This document shows positions 10,545 through 21,387 of a DNA stretch of 64,000 nt, one piece after another. This DNA comes from Acanthosoma haemorrhoidale. Taxonomy: Eukaryota > Arthropoda > Insecta > Hemiptera > Acanthosomatidae. Under the pieces are notes generated by a model. It did no database searches. It saw only the letters and a program-made list of their open reading frames with translations, and was not told where the DNA came from. Made by a program: the position numbers and the translations under genes. The stretch covers positions 114,459,768-114,523,767 of the forward strand of contig OV884014.1 of assembly GCA_930367205.1 (NCBI GenBank). The letters run 5' to 3'. Within the stretch, counting starts at the first letter, position 1; each line of letters opens with the position of its first letter.

Positions 10545-11075
10545 AAAACTGTCAAATGGATGGTTTGGAAGGCAACTATGCTCACCATCACACCTTTATT
10601 ACACATTTATTGTATTCCTCTAATCTATCACTGCGCCTTAAGCTCATAAGAGTGTGCTCAGACCTGCTCTGCTGTATGGTGCACCGCTTTTTCGTCATCT
10701 GACGTATACGACAGCTCGGCGACTCCAACAATTCCAAAACGCTATACTGATGAAAGTGGTCAGACATACTTCGTTCGAGCAGCGGAGAAACAGTGAATTA
10801 CATGAGGACTTTGAGCTGCCTACGGTGGATTAATTCATTCAGTGTAGACACATCATATTCTTCGATTCGTTGCAATACCTAACACAACCCCCGCTCCGTT
10901 CTCCTATCGAAGGGAGAACGCAGTCAAGGCAGGAACGCTTTAGTTTTTAAGTTTTGGTTTGTAAGTTTTTATTTCCCAATTTGTAAACCGTCATTAATCA
11001 CCAATGTATAATATTGTCCATATTTTGTTTTCAAAAATGTTTAAAAGAAGGGCCTGAGAAAAAAAAAAAAAAAAA
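10545..11075 (+). mobile_element. Jockey-A copy, 5' truncated
   Basis: Carries the C-terminal end of the reverse transcriptase and the 3' UTR. Translated remnants include TARRLQQFQNAILMKVVRHT and ELPTVD, followed by a premature TAA. The usual GGTGAGCCCCATCACC block is missing, so part of the 3' UTR is deleted. The copy ends in a 17-base A tail at 11059-11075. Same family as copies at 13531, 16736, 34325, 45462 and 59741. Confidence 0.8.
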
Positions 11076-12179
11076 GGATGGTTTCTTATTTCTGGTTAAA
11101 ATATCTCATAAACAATATAGTTTAGTATGTTAGTGTACGTTGGGGACATAACGGGGGGTTTCGATCCTTTGCAATGAAATGCTAACGAAAATTGTAGAGC
11201 TTTTCGTTCATAAATTAAGAGGTAATAAATAATGAAAAAAGTAGTCGTGGAGTTTTCGCTCTTGACAAAAACGAATTGTGATTTTATAAATACGTTTTAA
11301 CTAGTTAAGTTTTATTTAATTACTGGGTCAAATTTGGTCCCGATCCGTCTAATAGTCAGAGCTTGTATAGGGAACAAAGATACAACTCTTTTATGTATAC
11401 TCTTTAATGTATATTAATTAGCTATCCTTTTTCCAAAAATTTCTAATAATAATACCAATGCTATTACACTACTAATAATATTACACATAAAAATGTCAAT
11501 TGTATTCTATTTAGACAAATCCTTGATGATGCCTGAACAGGTGAAACGTTACAGATTAATTATATAGTTGTCAATAAAAGAATTACGAAGAGACTCCACC
11601 TTTATTTAATAAACCGCATTGAAAATAATATACAAAATGGGGGCTAGGAATTTGAAACCTCATTGATGTCGCTCACAGTCATTTTTATTTTTGAAATTCT
11701 TTCGCAAGCTATCATTTTAGTTGTTTTTTTTTGTTTTTGTTTTTTTCGACAATTAGTTGACTAATCGACCGACGAAATTCTTAACCACTGAGACTCCGTC
11801 CTGTCTACAAGATGTGAACCAATACAAGAGCGAGGCTGAGATCAGACCCCGCACCCAGCACAGGCTGGTCAAGGTCTTCCAGACGGTCTTGACCGAGTAG
11901 TGACAGTTCGACCTCGACAGCTATTGAATATCAGCCACGGATCTGCGCTGGACCATTATCTCGCCAACCCATAATTATCTAGGAGGCTCTGTAAGGTATA
12001 CCTGTATCCGGTATCGGAACATGGTTACTTCCTGTTTCGCCTCACAAGGTTTCTCTGGAACTGAATCGTCTGAACAAAAAAAAAAAAGGGATCGGCGCTT
12101 TTCTAGAGACTTTACAATAATGTTATATAATATACAAAGTACAGGAATCCCCCGAAAATAGTAGCAATACAAATTCGGA
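11076..12179. other. Spacer with second hairpin-GAAAC motif
   Basis: No coding region is supported. At 11524-11547 TGATGATGCCTGAACAGG...GAAAC repeats the motif seen at 6829, again followed by TCAATAAAAG about 25 bases later. A GC-richer stretch at 11790-12010 has no recognisable product. Confidence 0.35.
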
Positions 12180-12310
12180 CTGAGTGAGCCACAGACGCTC
12201 CGGACATGAGGTAAGAATACTGGCCAGTGTCAGGACTCCCAATATCATACCGTGGAGGCTATTGCCACTTTAATCACCGAGGAGGATTGTAGGGATTTGA
12301 GGCTTAGTTC
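12180..12310 (-). mobile_element. Jockey-C 3' UTR fragment
   Basis: Read on the minus strand this matches the segment following the Jockey-C stop codon: the block TGAGCCACAGACGCTC, then GAGTCCTGACACTGG-like sequence and the CCGAGGAGGATTGTAGGG block also seen at 28480-28620 and 43620-43760. Diverged, no tail preserved. Confidence 0.55.
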
Positions 12311-12943
12311 GATTTTCACCAGCAGGAGTACTTAAAATGAAACCCTTAATTAGTGCCTTTTTCATGGAAGGCACCTTTGAAATCTCAAGCTTCAAGTCTC
12401 TCAAGTACAAGACGAAGCGAGTACCTTCATACTTCTATGCTAATTATGAATATATTCCAAAGTTCGTTAAGTACTTGAGGAACAAATGCAAATATAAAAA
12501 ATCTCCTGATTAAAAAAAATATATATCAATAACGAAATTCTTTAATTTGCAGTTGTAGCGAACTCGCCCCCGGTTCAGTTACTTTCCTTAACCTCGCCTT
12601 AAATATTTATAGCTCAGCTTCTCAGCCTGCGGGGATCGGAGCCAGAGGTCTAAACAGACAAGGACTGTTTTTAGCGGAAAAGCTTAGCAACTGTAGATAT
12701 GTAGTTTATTTTGTTCAGGATCTGTGCTTGAGGATAAAAAAACTATGATGCATAACGCAATTAGAGTTGGGAGAACAATTTTATTGCAAGGTTTAATGAC
12801 TTTTGTGGTAATAGTCTACTAAATCCCTTAACAGGATGACGAGATCATTAATTTGATAGCCTCATTATATTATATGTTTATTTTCTCATATTACAAGTAA
12901 TTGATAAATAATTGACCCTTCATAATTTTTCTTGAAATCTTGC
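12311..12943. other. Unannotated spacer
   Basis: No exon, RNA gene or element end seen. It separates a Jockey-C fragment from solo LTR G. Confidence 0.4.
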
Positions 12944-13530
12944 TGTAGGGGGGCCCCGCCGGGGAGGTCTCGTCGATCCAGCCACTGCCCGGTGGGCGTT
13001 AGAAAGATATATGAATAAACCTGTGGTCTTGGACGTTTGCTGGCGTCCTAGTCGGCGGGAAAGTCTATTCGTATTGATCTGACTCCATTATATCATAGAA
13101 GGTGTGCCCCGACAGTGCACTATGTTCAGGAGAAGAGGTACAGACTAGGTATTATAGGAAGTTTACGTGGTCTTGGAATTACCACGTGTTCACACTCGGT
13201 ATCTGAGGGTAGGCGGAAACCGTGTGAACCGGAAAGAGGCAGACTAAATCGCTGGGGAAGACGCTACTAGGTACATTTTGTAGGGCCCCAGAGATCGTCA
13301 TCTGCACGGAAGAGATCCCTTGCTAGGAAGCGCTATTTTTAGCGAGACGAAGCCAGATAACCCCACTAGGAAGGTGTGGGGTCTGACAACACCGGACTAA
13401 TGATATCGAGGTTAGGAAAGAGAGATGCAGAGGTAATTAAATAAGAAAGGGAGGCCATGGTTCGCGTAGAGCAACAAGCGCCAGTGTAGAGAGAGATCAG
13501 TGTTCACTTTAAGTGTTTGATGCGTCTTAT

Positions 13531-14544
13531 CCCCTGTACTATTCAACATATACACGTCTGAGATTGTCGGAGCCCGGTACAAAAATACCACAGTTACTGC
13601 TTTCGCAGATGACATAGCGGTGTACAGTAGCAGCATGAGCGCCAAGGTAGCTCTAAGACAGGCTGAAGTAGCCTGTAACCAGATCAGTGAGAGATTGGGG
13701 AGTCTCAATATCTCTGTAAACGTGGGTAAGACTGACTGTGTAATTTTCTCTTTCCAAAAGGGAAAAAGCCCGCTCTCTACTAGTTACATAGTAGGAACGG
13801 AGGAAAATTCACCAGCCAACGACCTAGTATATCTGGGAATTAAAATGGACAGACACCTCAATTTTAGTAACCATTTTACGAAGAAGTTGAAGCAAACACG
13901 CACGAAGTCTTACCGGCTTACGCATTTATTGACTTCCCCCAATTTATCACTGCGTCTAAAGCTATTGATTTACAAGAGTGTACTCAGCCCTGCTCTGCTG
14001 TATGGTGCACCGCTTTTTCGTCATCTGACGTATACGACAGCTCGGTGACTCCAACAATTCCAAAACGGTATACTGATGAAAGTGGTCAGAGGTACTTCAT
14101 TCGAGCAGCGGAGAAACAGTGAGCTTCATGTGATATTTGAGCTGCCTACGGTGGATGAATTCATCCAACGTGACATATCAAGGTATTTGACTCCCTGCAA
14201 TACTTGACAAACCCGGTGTTTAGCACTATAACCCCCGCTCCGTTCCCTCATCGATGGCAGGACGCTGTCGCGGCTGGAACGCTCTAGTTTTAGGTTTAGG
14301 TTTGTAAGTTTGTTCTCCCACATTTAACCTGAATTTAAACTGAATGTGAGCCCCATCACCTAGATTTGTATTTATGTTATTTTCCTATTAACTACAATCT
14401 GATTTTATGTAATCCAACCTCCTTCAAATGCATCTTTGCATAGCAGAATGAGGAGAAAATTTGTCAGTTATTTTGTTCATATTTTTACACATTGTATTAA
14501 AATTTAAAGGGGTTTAAGGGGAAAAAAAAAAAAAAAAAAAAAAA
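13531..14544 (+). mobile_element. Jockey-A, longest copy, 5' truncated
   Basis: A non-LTR retrotransposon copy that begins abruptly inside the reverse transcriptase and ends with a 23-base A tail (14522-14544). After the coding end come the conserved 3' UTR blocks GTGAGCCCCATCACCTAG, CTCCTTCAAATGCAT and AAAGGGGTTTAAGGGG. The insertion target was LTR G: the flanks rejoin to match the uninterrupted LTR at 31690-31740. Confidence 0.88.
13533..14205 (+). pseudogene. Reverse transcriptase C-terminal part (Jockey clade)
   Basis: The frame starts at PVLFNIYTSEIVGARYKN, the RT block just before the active site, and continues with AFADDIAVY, the catalytic FADD box. Next come NVGKTDCVIFSF, the 'LGIKMDRHLNF' block and a conserved tail (LKLLIYKSVLSPALLYGAPL). 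A TGA at 14046-14048 sits where sister copies at 10.7 and 34.8 kb read CGA; beyond it the same frame continues through QQFQNGILMKVV and ELPTVDEFIQ, an arrangement like the C-terminus of Jockey-clade RTs. The endonuclease, gag and N-terminal RT are absent through 5' truncation. The protein would copy element RNA by target-primed reverse transcription. Confidence 0.85.
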
Positions 14545-14800
14545 TCCCTGTCAACATCGAATGAGATAGATTTTTATTTCGGCCAATCCTATGACAGTTT
14601 ATTTTGGCCAATGAGAGGCCGGTCTATGCCCGCGCCCCTGGTGGAGTTCCGGGCGTGTTGGGATTGAATTAATCCCCTCTCTGAAAAAGTGCCGCTGAAG
14701 ATTTATTGATAAAATATGGAAAGCTAAGTGGGTCTTCTCTGATCCCAAAAGAGGACAACTTCTATTTATTCGTGATGAAGTAGTTGAAACAACACCTTGC

Positions 14801-15466
14801 GTTTCATTTTCGGTATATGTGGTGAATCAAGTAAAATTATCATTTGAGAATATACTATTCCTGACAGTTTCGACTGTCTTTTTGTAATTGTAGTTTCAAA
14901 AAATGAAACAGAAATTACATATTTCGAAATCTTTGATTACCAGCTAATTAATTAATGGTACTCATTAATTGTTATGTTATTGTTACTCGTTATGAAAATC
15001 GCTATATTTGCAGTGGTTCGATATATTGTAGGGAACGTCCATTGAAAATTTCATCTATTCAAACGTAACAGGCCGGTAAAGATACCGATACCAGTGAGCA
15101 TATAACGTTTTCTGATTTTGCAAAAAAAAAATCACTCTCTCTTTAGTCCTTAGTCTTTAGTTAGTGTTTCGGCCAGATGAGGTCGCGTTGTCAAGACCTC
15201 CGACCCTAAAAACTCGTCACTTTTAGACTCGGCACAATGCATTTGTTTAATTCCACCTTGACAACTACTGTTTCGTTATTAAAATAATTTTTACTAAAAA
15301 TTTCATTTAATACTTTGCTTGTTACTAAATGTGTCATTTGGGAACAATCTTAGATTTCTGATCTTTCCCAAAGCACTGTCACTTGACTAAATCTTGTAAA
15401 TAGTACATTAATCACAAATAAAATAAACTCATCAAACATAAATTAATAAAATAAATGTTTTTATTA
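14801..15466. other. Unannotated spacer
   Basis: No gene recognised. Contains ordinary AT-rich sequence and short homopolymers. Confidence 0.4.
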
Positions 15467-15471
15467 TATAT

Positions 15472-16010
15472 TGTAGTGACCGCTAAATACATAAAATAAA
15501 TCACCCTATACTCTATTGTATATATATTGTAAACAAATGTAAATAACATGAACAAAATATAAATCATTATAAATGTGTTAAGCAATAAAAAATGCGGGGG
15601 CCAAGTGGTTACATGAGATGGGTCACCGGCTGTCAGTCACAGGTACCTCACCAGATGAGGGAACCGACCGCAGACCCTAAGCAACCCTTGCCAGCCTCCC
15701 AGAGGACAAAGAAGTCGAATGCCGTTGGTTACACCAATCTCAATGGTTATTGGCTAAGGGCAATAATTGCCGGGTACTTAAGGCGGCCCCCTAGGCCCTG
15801 TAAATCATTCTCTTCTGGGTCCTACTCACTGGCTCGTGGCTCCCGCTGGAACTCTGAAAACCTGACTGCACTGTCGGGGCACATACCTATCAAAAATTGA
15901 GTCAGATAGTAAAGCCGTCATGAAACGATTGTCCAGGTTATACACTCAAACAATCCTCACTTATCACCAGGGCTAGGGTGATCAGGCATCCCTCTAGTGA
16001 CGACCCGACA
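15472..16010 (-). mobile_element. Solo LTR, family B copy 2, with perfect 5-bp TSD
   Basis: On the minus strand it begins TGTCGGGTCGTCACTAGAGG and ends GGTCACTACA, with TG...CA ends. It is 539 bp and flanked on both sides by TATAT (15467-15471, 16011-16015), a perfect 5-bp target duplication. It is the uninterrupted reference for copy 1 and shows what the LTR looked like before the 40-bp-TIR element inserted there. Confidence 0.85.
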
Positions 16011-16735
16011 TATATCATCAAACATTTTCCAATTGCACCCCCCCCCCTGCCTACTAAGCCCCCCTGGTCTTGACAATAACTATGATTACGGTAAATGATT
16101 TCTCAAAAAAAAAAAAAAAAAAAAAAGGATTGACTGAACCCTGATCAAACTTTAAAATCAAAACTATTTTTTTCGACTTCTGCGCCCTGATTTATTCTAA
16201 CAGAAAATATATAAAAACATAACTGACGTGGATATTTTAATTTGCTCAGTCGATGCTGCTCCGGCGTTCACATATGCATTCTATAATCAGCATGTCACAT
16301 GCTGCCCTTTCGTAAGCAGATAACTGACATTCAATTTGATTTCATTATCTCGCCCGCTGGGGAGCTGTCCGTCTCCGTGCAAGCTGAGGTCGGAGTTCAA
16401 ACACGTCTCTCTCCCTATGAGAAGCATCGATCAGTGTCGCAGTTTAGAAACTGATGGGCAATTTATGTTCAAAGTGAATGTCAATCTGTTTCATACGCTC
16501 ATTTAAATAGGCGTTACTTAATAGCGATTGGTCAGATCCAAGCATACGTTGTACCGTTGTACGTAGGAACGATGGCAGCTCATTAGCTATGAATTGAAAA
16601 CCTGTCCCTTTCTGGTGAAAAAAAATACCTAGATATATTAAATCTCAATTTAAATTTTCAGTGTTCCAATTTTGTAGTTTTAATTGAAGTTACATCTACG
16701 TCATAGGCATCCCCCCCCCCTTCCACATGTTTGTA

Positions 16736-17393
16736 GTTATTCATTTTGCGAGGAAGTTGAAGCATACTCGCACGAAGTCTTACCGGCTTACACATTTATT
16801 GACTTCCCCCAATCTATCTCTGCGTCTAAAGCTATTGATCTACAAGAGTATATTCAGGCCTACTCCGCTGTATGGTGCACCGCTGTTTCGTCATCTGGCG
16901 TATACGACAGCTCGGTGACTCCAAAAATTCCAAAACGGTATACTGATAAAAATGGTCAGAAATACTTCATTCGAGCAGCGGAGGAACAGTGAGCTTCACG
17001 AGATCTTTGATATGACTACTGTGGATGAATTCATTCAACGTAAAATTCTTCGACTCGTTGCAATACATGTCAAACCCAGTGTTTAGCCCGATAACCCACG
17101 CTCCGTTCTCCTATCGATGGCGAACGCAGTCGAGGCAGGAATGCTTTAGTTTTTAAGTTTTTGGTATGTAAGTTTTTATTTCCCAATTCGTAAACCAAAA
17201 GTGAGCCCCATCACCTAGTCCAGTCTATTGATTTGTAATTTTAAGTTTAAAAAGATAACCGTTTTTGTATTTTCTACCCTCTTTACAATGCATATGTTAT
17301 GCAGAAAAGGGAGTCATTAATCACCAATGTTTAATACTTTTATTTTTCATAATTTGTTAAAAATGTTTGAAAAAAGGGGTTGAGGGAAAAAAA
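16736..17393 (+). mobile_element. Jockey-A copy, 5' truncated
   Basis: Begins in the RT segment KLKHTRTKSYRLTHLLTS, continues with LRLKLLIYKSIFRPTPLYGA, has the TGA also seen in the 14.0-kb copy, and ends with the family 3' UTR (GTGAGCCCCATCACCTAG at about 17202) and an A tail at 17387-17393. Several point differences and a frameshift mark it as dead. Confidence 0.83.
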
Positions 17394-19169
17394 TATTTCT
17401 CTTACCTTTGTAAGAATAATGATTGTGAATAAAATACAACTCCACAGTTACAAATAAAACAGTTTTAGAATCATTTTTGGCCAAAATTTCCATACTCTTA
17501 GTTACCTAGTCCGCCATTTCTATTGTACTCTGTATGGTGGTGTCTTTTTCGATATAGTATACGTTGTTTTAGAAAAAAATAGTCAAATCATTTCAAAGTT
17601 TTTGTTTTAGTTACGAATTCAATAAATTAGAAAAATCAGCCTTTTTTTTTTTTTTATTAAAAGAGGAAATCATTTATAACATTCTTGCCGTGCTCAAAAG
17701 TGTAGGCGTTACTTTCATACAGTCATGTACGATCGTCTTTTGTCCCTCTCTACCTGTATGAACTGTTTCTAAATTGACTCGCCATTGTTGCTACAGTACA
17801 GACGAGCTCTTACGATTTCATTGTAAACCACGACCACTTGCTTATACCAACACAATACAGTTAATAAAAACGATAATAGTAAATGCATTACGGCAAGCAA
17901 AGTTAAATCAATGATTTAACCTTAAAGAGTTAAAGGCATCTGTTGCCCTCATAGGCGCAGTTATGAGAAGTTTTATTTAAATTTCTGAGGACTAACAATA
18001 TAAACGCGATATTAATTAATTAATGCATTAATTCGTCGTTGGAGACAATTTCAATTGTATTTTTTTATTCTATTTAAGTTATTTACATATTATTTTTAAG
18101 TGTTGAAAAAGCGACTGTTAGTGAAAAACCCGGTTTAACAAATGTAGTATAGAGCCGGTTTCCGGGGTACCCTACTTAATCGAAAACTAAGGATGATCGC
18201 TTGGAACGAAATTAACCTCAATTATTTATTTTGTAGAGAAGGAGGTAATCGTTTTTTTTTTTGGCTAATTTTGTATTCCTTGAATGATATCTCTATAATA
18301 TCAAAATTAACGTGGTCCTTTAGTTATGAATACAGAGTTTAAGTCGATATAGAGACGATTGTTCATTCAGAGCATTCTTCATTGGTTATAATTTTCGAAG
18401 TGAATCGTTGCCAGATTGTGCAATTATTTACAAAAACTGGGAGAAAATTCTCTGAATCATTTCGTCTATCAAAAATATTCCATTCTTTATGCATATCTAA
18501 ATAAAGTATATTATGAGTTGAAAAATGAAAAACCTCAGAGTCCGGCGGTATCTCTCTTAGCACTTTTTACAACCTCGTTTTCCTACTCAAAATTGCAATA
18601 GTAGTTAAAATAAAGAAAAAATCGAGACACTTGATCCATGGATCAACAGGTGGTAATCTTGTAGACTTTGAATCGATGTTCGAACTGAAAAACTGAACTA
18701 AAACAGTCACATACTAAGTCAAGGTAAGTTATCGGTATAATATTATACAAAACTAACAAAAACCAGTACCGGTCCACTTAGCAGTAGGAACAATACTGAC
18801 CAGCCGTACAAAGTTTGACTTGACAAACCCGAACTTGCGATATATTTATTTTTAACTTTATTTACATTCATTATGAACTAATTCGTTTGATTTAATTAAC
18901 TGTTTCTATTTAAAAAATAAAAACTTAAGAAGCTAGTAAATGAAGGAATAATATCGAGAAATATACGAATTGAATTTTGTTCAAATGTGTTGTTGAGCCA
19001 ACTTCTTCGCCACGAATAAATAGAAGTTCCCCTCTTCTCGGACCAGAAAATACATTTCCATATTTTAATAAGAGAAAACCTTAGGTGTCAGTTGGAGAGG
19101 GGGAGCTGGTTCACGACACAGCTGAAGCTCACTGTCTTCACTCGGGCATAGCCCAGCCTCTGACCTGCC
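17394..19169. other. Unannotated spacer
   Basis: AT-rich, with T/A homopolymers at 17641-17655 and 18251-18263. No exon or element end recognised. The open frames at 18363-18601 on both strands lack coding character. Confidence 0.4.
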
Positions 19170-19207
19170 TATATAAGACCGAAATTCGGAGCTTTTTCCA
19201 TTCATTC
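19170..19207 (+). promoter_or_regulatory. Candidate core promoter: TATA box and initiator
   Basis: TATATAAG at 19170-19177 is followed 34 bases after its first T by TCATTC (19202-19207), which fits the arthropod initiator consensus TCAKTY. A candidate first coding exon follows at 19281. Confidence 0.4.
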
Positions 19208-19280
19208 GAAACCTTAGTGCGCAAGACATGAATGCAGTTTTGAAATAGCGATTTGATAACTTATAAAACAATTATTGGAG

Positions 19281-19363
19281 ATGAATCGTTTTCCTGAAGT
19301 CGATATATTTGGTACAATCGATTGTGAGCCACATTCACATGGTGATTTTTTCTCACTAGACCG
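19281..19363 (+). CDS. Candidate first coding exon, unidentified gene
   Basis: ATG at 19281 in context GGAGATGAAT, 27 codons and two bases, then a strong donor CCG|GTGAGTGG at 19364. The peptide would begin MNRFPEVDIFGTIDCEPHSH and end DFFSLD. A six-codon ORF at 19228 (MNAVLK, stop TAG) lies in the presumed leader. Together with the TATA/initiator pair 75-110 bp upstream this makes a plausible gene start. The exon is short, I recognise no family, and no second exon was found before the Jockey-C copy at 20027, so it may be chance. Confidence 0.33.
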
Positions 19364-20026
19364 GTGAGTGGTTTTGTCGTTGCTGGTATCGACTTCCTCA
19401 TCAAAGCTTGTTAAACTTGTTAGTCATCCACTGGCTCTAAATATTCCTCTATCAACCTTTGAGCCAAGCAGACAGTCTCCCTCTGAATCAGAGATACAGC
19501 TTACAGATGATTAGCCCAGTTCTGTTACTTCGTGACAGAAAGGTCATCTGAGATCGGCAGTGGGCAGTCTCTATGTAAGAATACAGCCAGCATAGTCGGA
19601 GTGAAGAGGATGAGGCTAGAGCGAATATGATTATGTCTTAACGCAGGAGATAGGGAAATCAAGAACTGTCGTGATCGCGTTAAGTACCAGATTTAGGTCT
19701 GTCTTCACCACGATCTGAACAGTTCCTCCGCATATTTGTTAGTCCCGTTTAAACTTCTTCAATTTAAACCATCCTTTCCTCTCCCACCGTTCATTGACCT
19801 CGCCTACGTTCGCCACATCTTTTCTCATTAGATCATCCAACCACCATGAGCTTATAGGATTGCATTCCTCCGAGTATCCGTCATCAATGTAGTCTTCAGA
19901 ATCTTCGACATATTTTCAATAGTCTGTTGTCTTAATACCTATTTGTTTGCCTTAAGGTTTTTAATCTAATTCGAAAGGGACAAAAATCCTGAATGAAAAA
20001 ATATTTTAATATTATTATATTGGCTC
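19364..20026. other. Unannotated spacer or intron
   Basis: Moderately GC-rich but without a recognised exon. It would be intron if the exon at 19281-19363 is real. Confidence 0.35.
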
Positions 20027-20620
20027 TCGCGCTCTTCGTCAGCCTCCACTAGCTCGTATTTGGCGTCGCGGCTGACGGAGGAACAAAACCCTTCATAACG
20101 ATCTTAATATACCTTACGTTCTTGAACTCATCCCTTCCAAGTTCATGAAATTACATAGTAACCTATCCAACCACCCTAATCCAGTACCACAGTCATTGCA
20201 ATGTACAACTCATCCCTATAATCCTCCTCAGAGACTAAAACGGCAGTGGCCTCGTGAACTGCTATAAATGCGTGACAGTGGGAGTCCTAGCAATGGCCAG
20301 ATTCTTCAATCATGTCCTGAGCGTCTGTGGCTCTCGCGCTCTTGGTCAGCCTCCGCTGGCTCATATCCGGTGACGCGGCTGACGGAGTAGCACGGGGGAC
20401 TTCCCAAGACTCCGCTTTCTCATTCGCATGCGAGGGAGGTGGCAACCATGTGGGTTTGGGAGATCTCTGGGCTGTTTGTAAATACTGTATGAATAAGAGA
20501 GTGAATGAAAATTGTTAATATGGTATGAATGAGAACATTTATCATAATTACTTATAGCCTAATAAGGCAGATTGTAATTTGAGCACAATAAAGCACAATC
20601 AATTTCAAATTTCAATTTTT
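20027..20620 (+). mobile_element. Jockey-C copy with chimeric 5' end
   Basis: Contains the end of the RT ORF (NKTLHNDLNIPYVLE-like, then HPYNPPQRLKRQWPREL and stop), the 3' UTR, and a terminus with GCACAATAAAG. Its first about 57 bp (20027-20083) duplicate a piece of its own 3' UTR (also at 20331-20390: GGCTCTCGCGCTCTT...GCGGCTGACGGAG), then jump back to the coding end. This order looks like a template switch during reverse transcription. Confidence 0.72.
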
Positions 20621-21387
20621 ATTATTACATCAAAAATTTTATTTGATTTTTGTATTTATTAAGTATTTTAAATTACTGAGTAAATTTTAATTAATGATTA
20701 ATTAACTATTGGTTAAAAACCAAACAACAGGGACGCATAGTCGGGATTGAAACTTTGCACCTTCTGGTTTCTGTAACGCGCTTGCAACTTAGCTATTACC
20801 AAGCATTATCTCATATTCTCCTGGCTTGTCTCATCAACTGTAGAGTGGATATTTGAAGATACGTATCAGAAATTTAATAAAAAAATGAAGAAACAACTTC
20901 TGTTTTGAAAGTTTGAAACAAAAAACAAAGTTGAGTATTGATGAAAATAAAAAAAAAATACAGGAATTATTACAAGGGGGGAAACAGCATTGAAAGTTTA
21001 CGAGTGAATGACAAAAATATAAACAGAATAATAATGATACATTTTGAATTGTTAGATTGGGGGGGGGGGTAAGTAAGAGGTAAAGTCTAGATTGGTGAAA
21101 TTGATTTGACGGCTTGTTTGAATTTTAGAGGATTGTACAGAACACAGATATTTTTAGTCATGATAGTACTGACGAGGAGGGATCCAAGGAAGTCTTGGCG
21201 ACGGGCGGAAGTGTGCAGTCAACCCAACTCGGAGTAGTGCTATGGAGTGCGACAGTCTGTGGGGATCTCGAGAATAGATGTTAGCAAACTAGTCACCAAC
21301 CGCTTTAACGTAGCCTCGAGATCACCAGAGAGACCACCATACACCACACAACCGAAGTTGAAATGGGGGAAGACAAACGGTGAAACC

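Larger units (their letters stand above)
12944..14795 (+). mobile_element. Solo LTR, family G copy 1, split by Jockey-A
   Basis: Starts TGTAGGGGGGCCCCGCC at 12944 and ends ...GAAACAACA(C) at 14794-14795, flanked by the 5-bp direct repeat CTTGC (12939-12943 and 14796-14800). A second, uninterrupted copy at 31130-31879 shares the whole layout, including GGGAGGTCTCG, the GGTACATTTTGT block, and TTTATTTCGGCCAAT near the 3' side. The 1.01-kb Jockey-A copy at 13531-14544 sits inside it. Internal blocks such as GTGCCCCGACAGTGCACTA are also shared with LTR family B, so the families are related or recombined. Confidence 0.75.
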
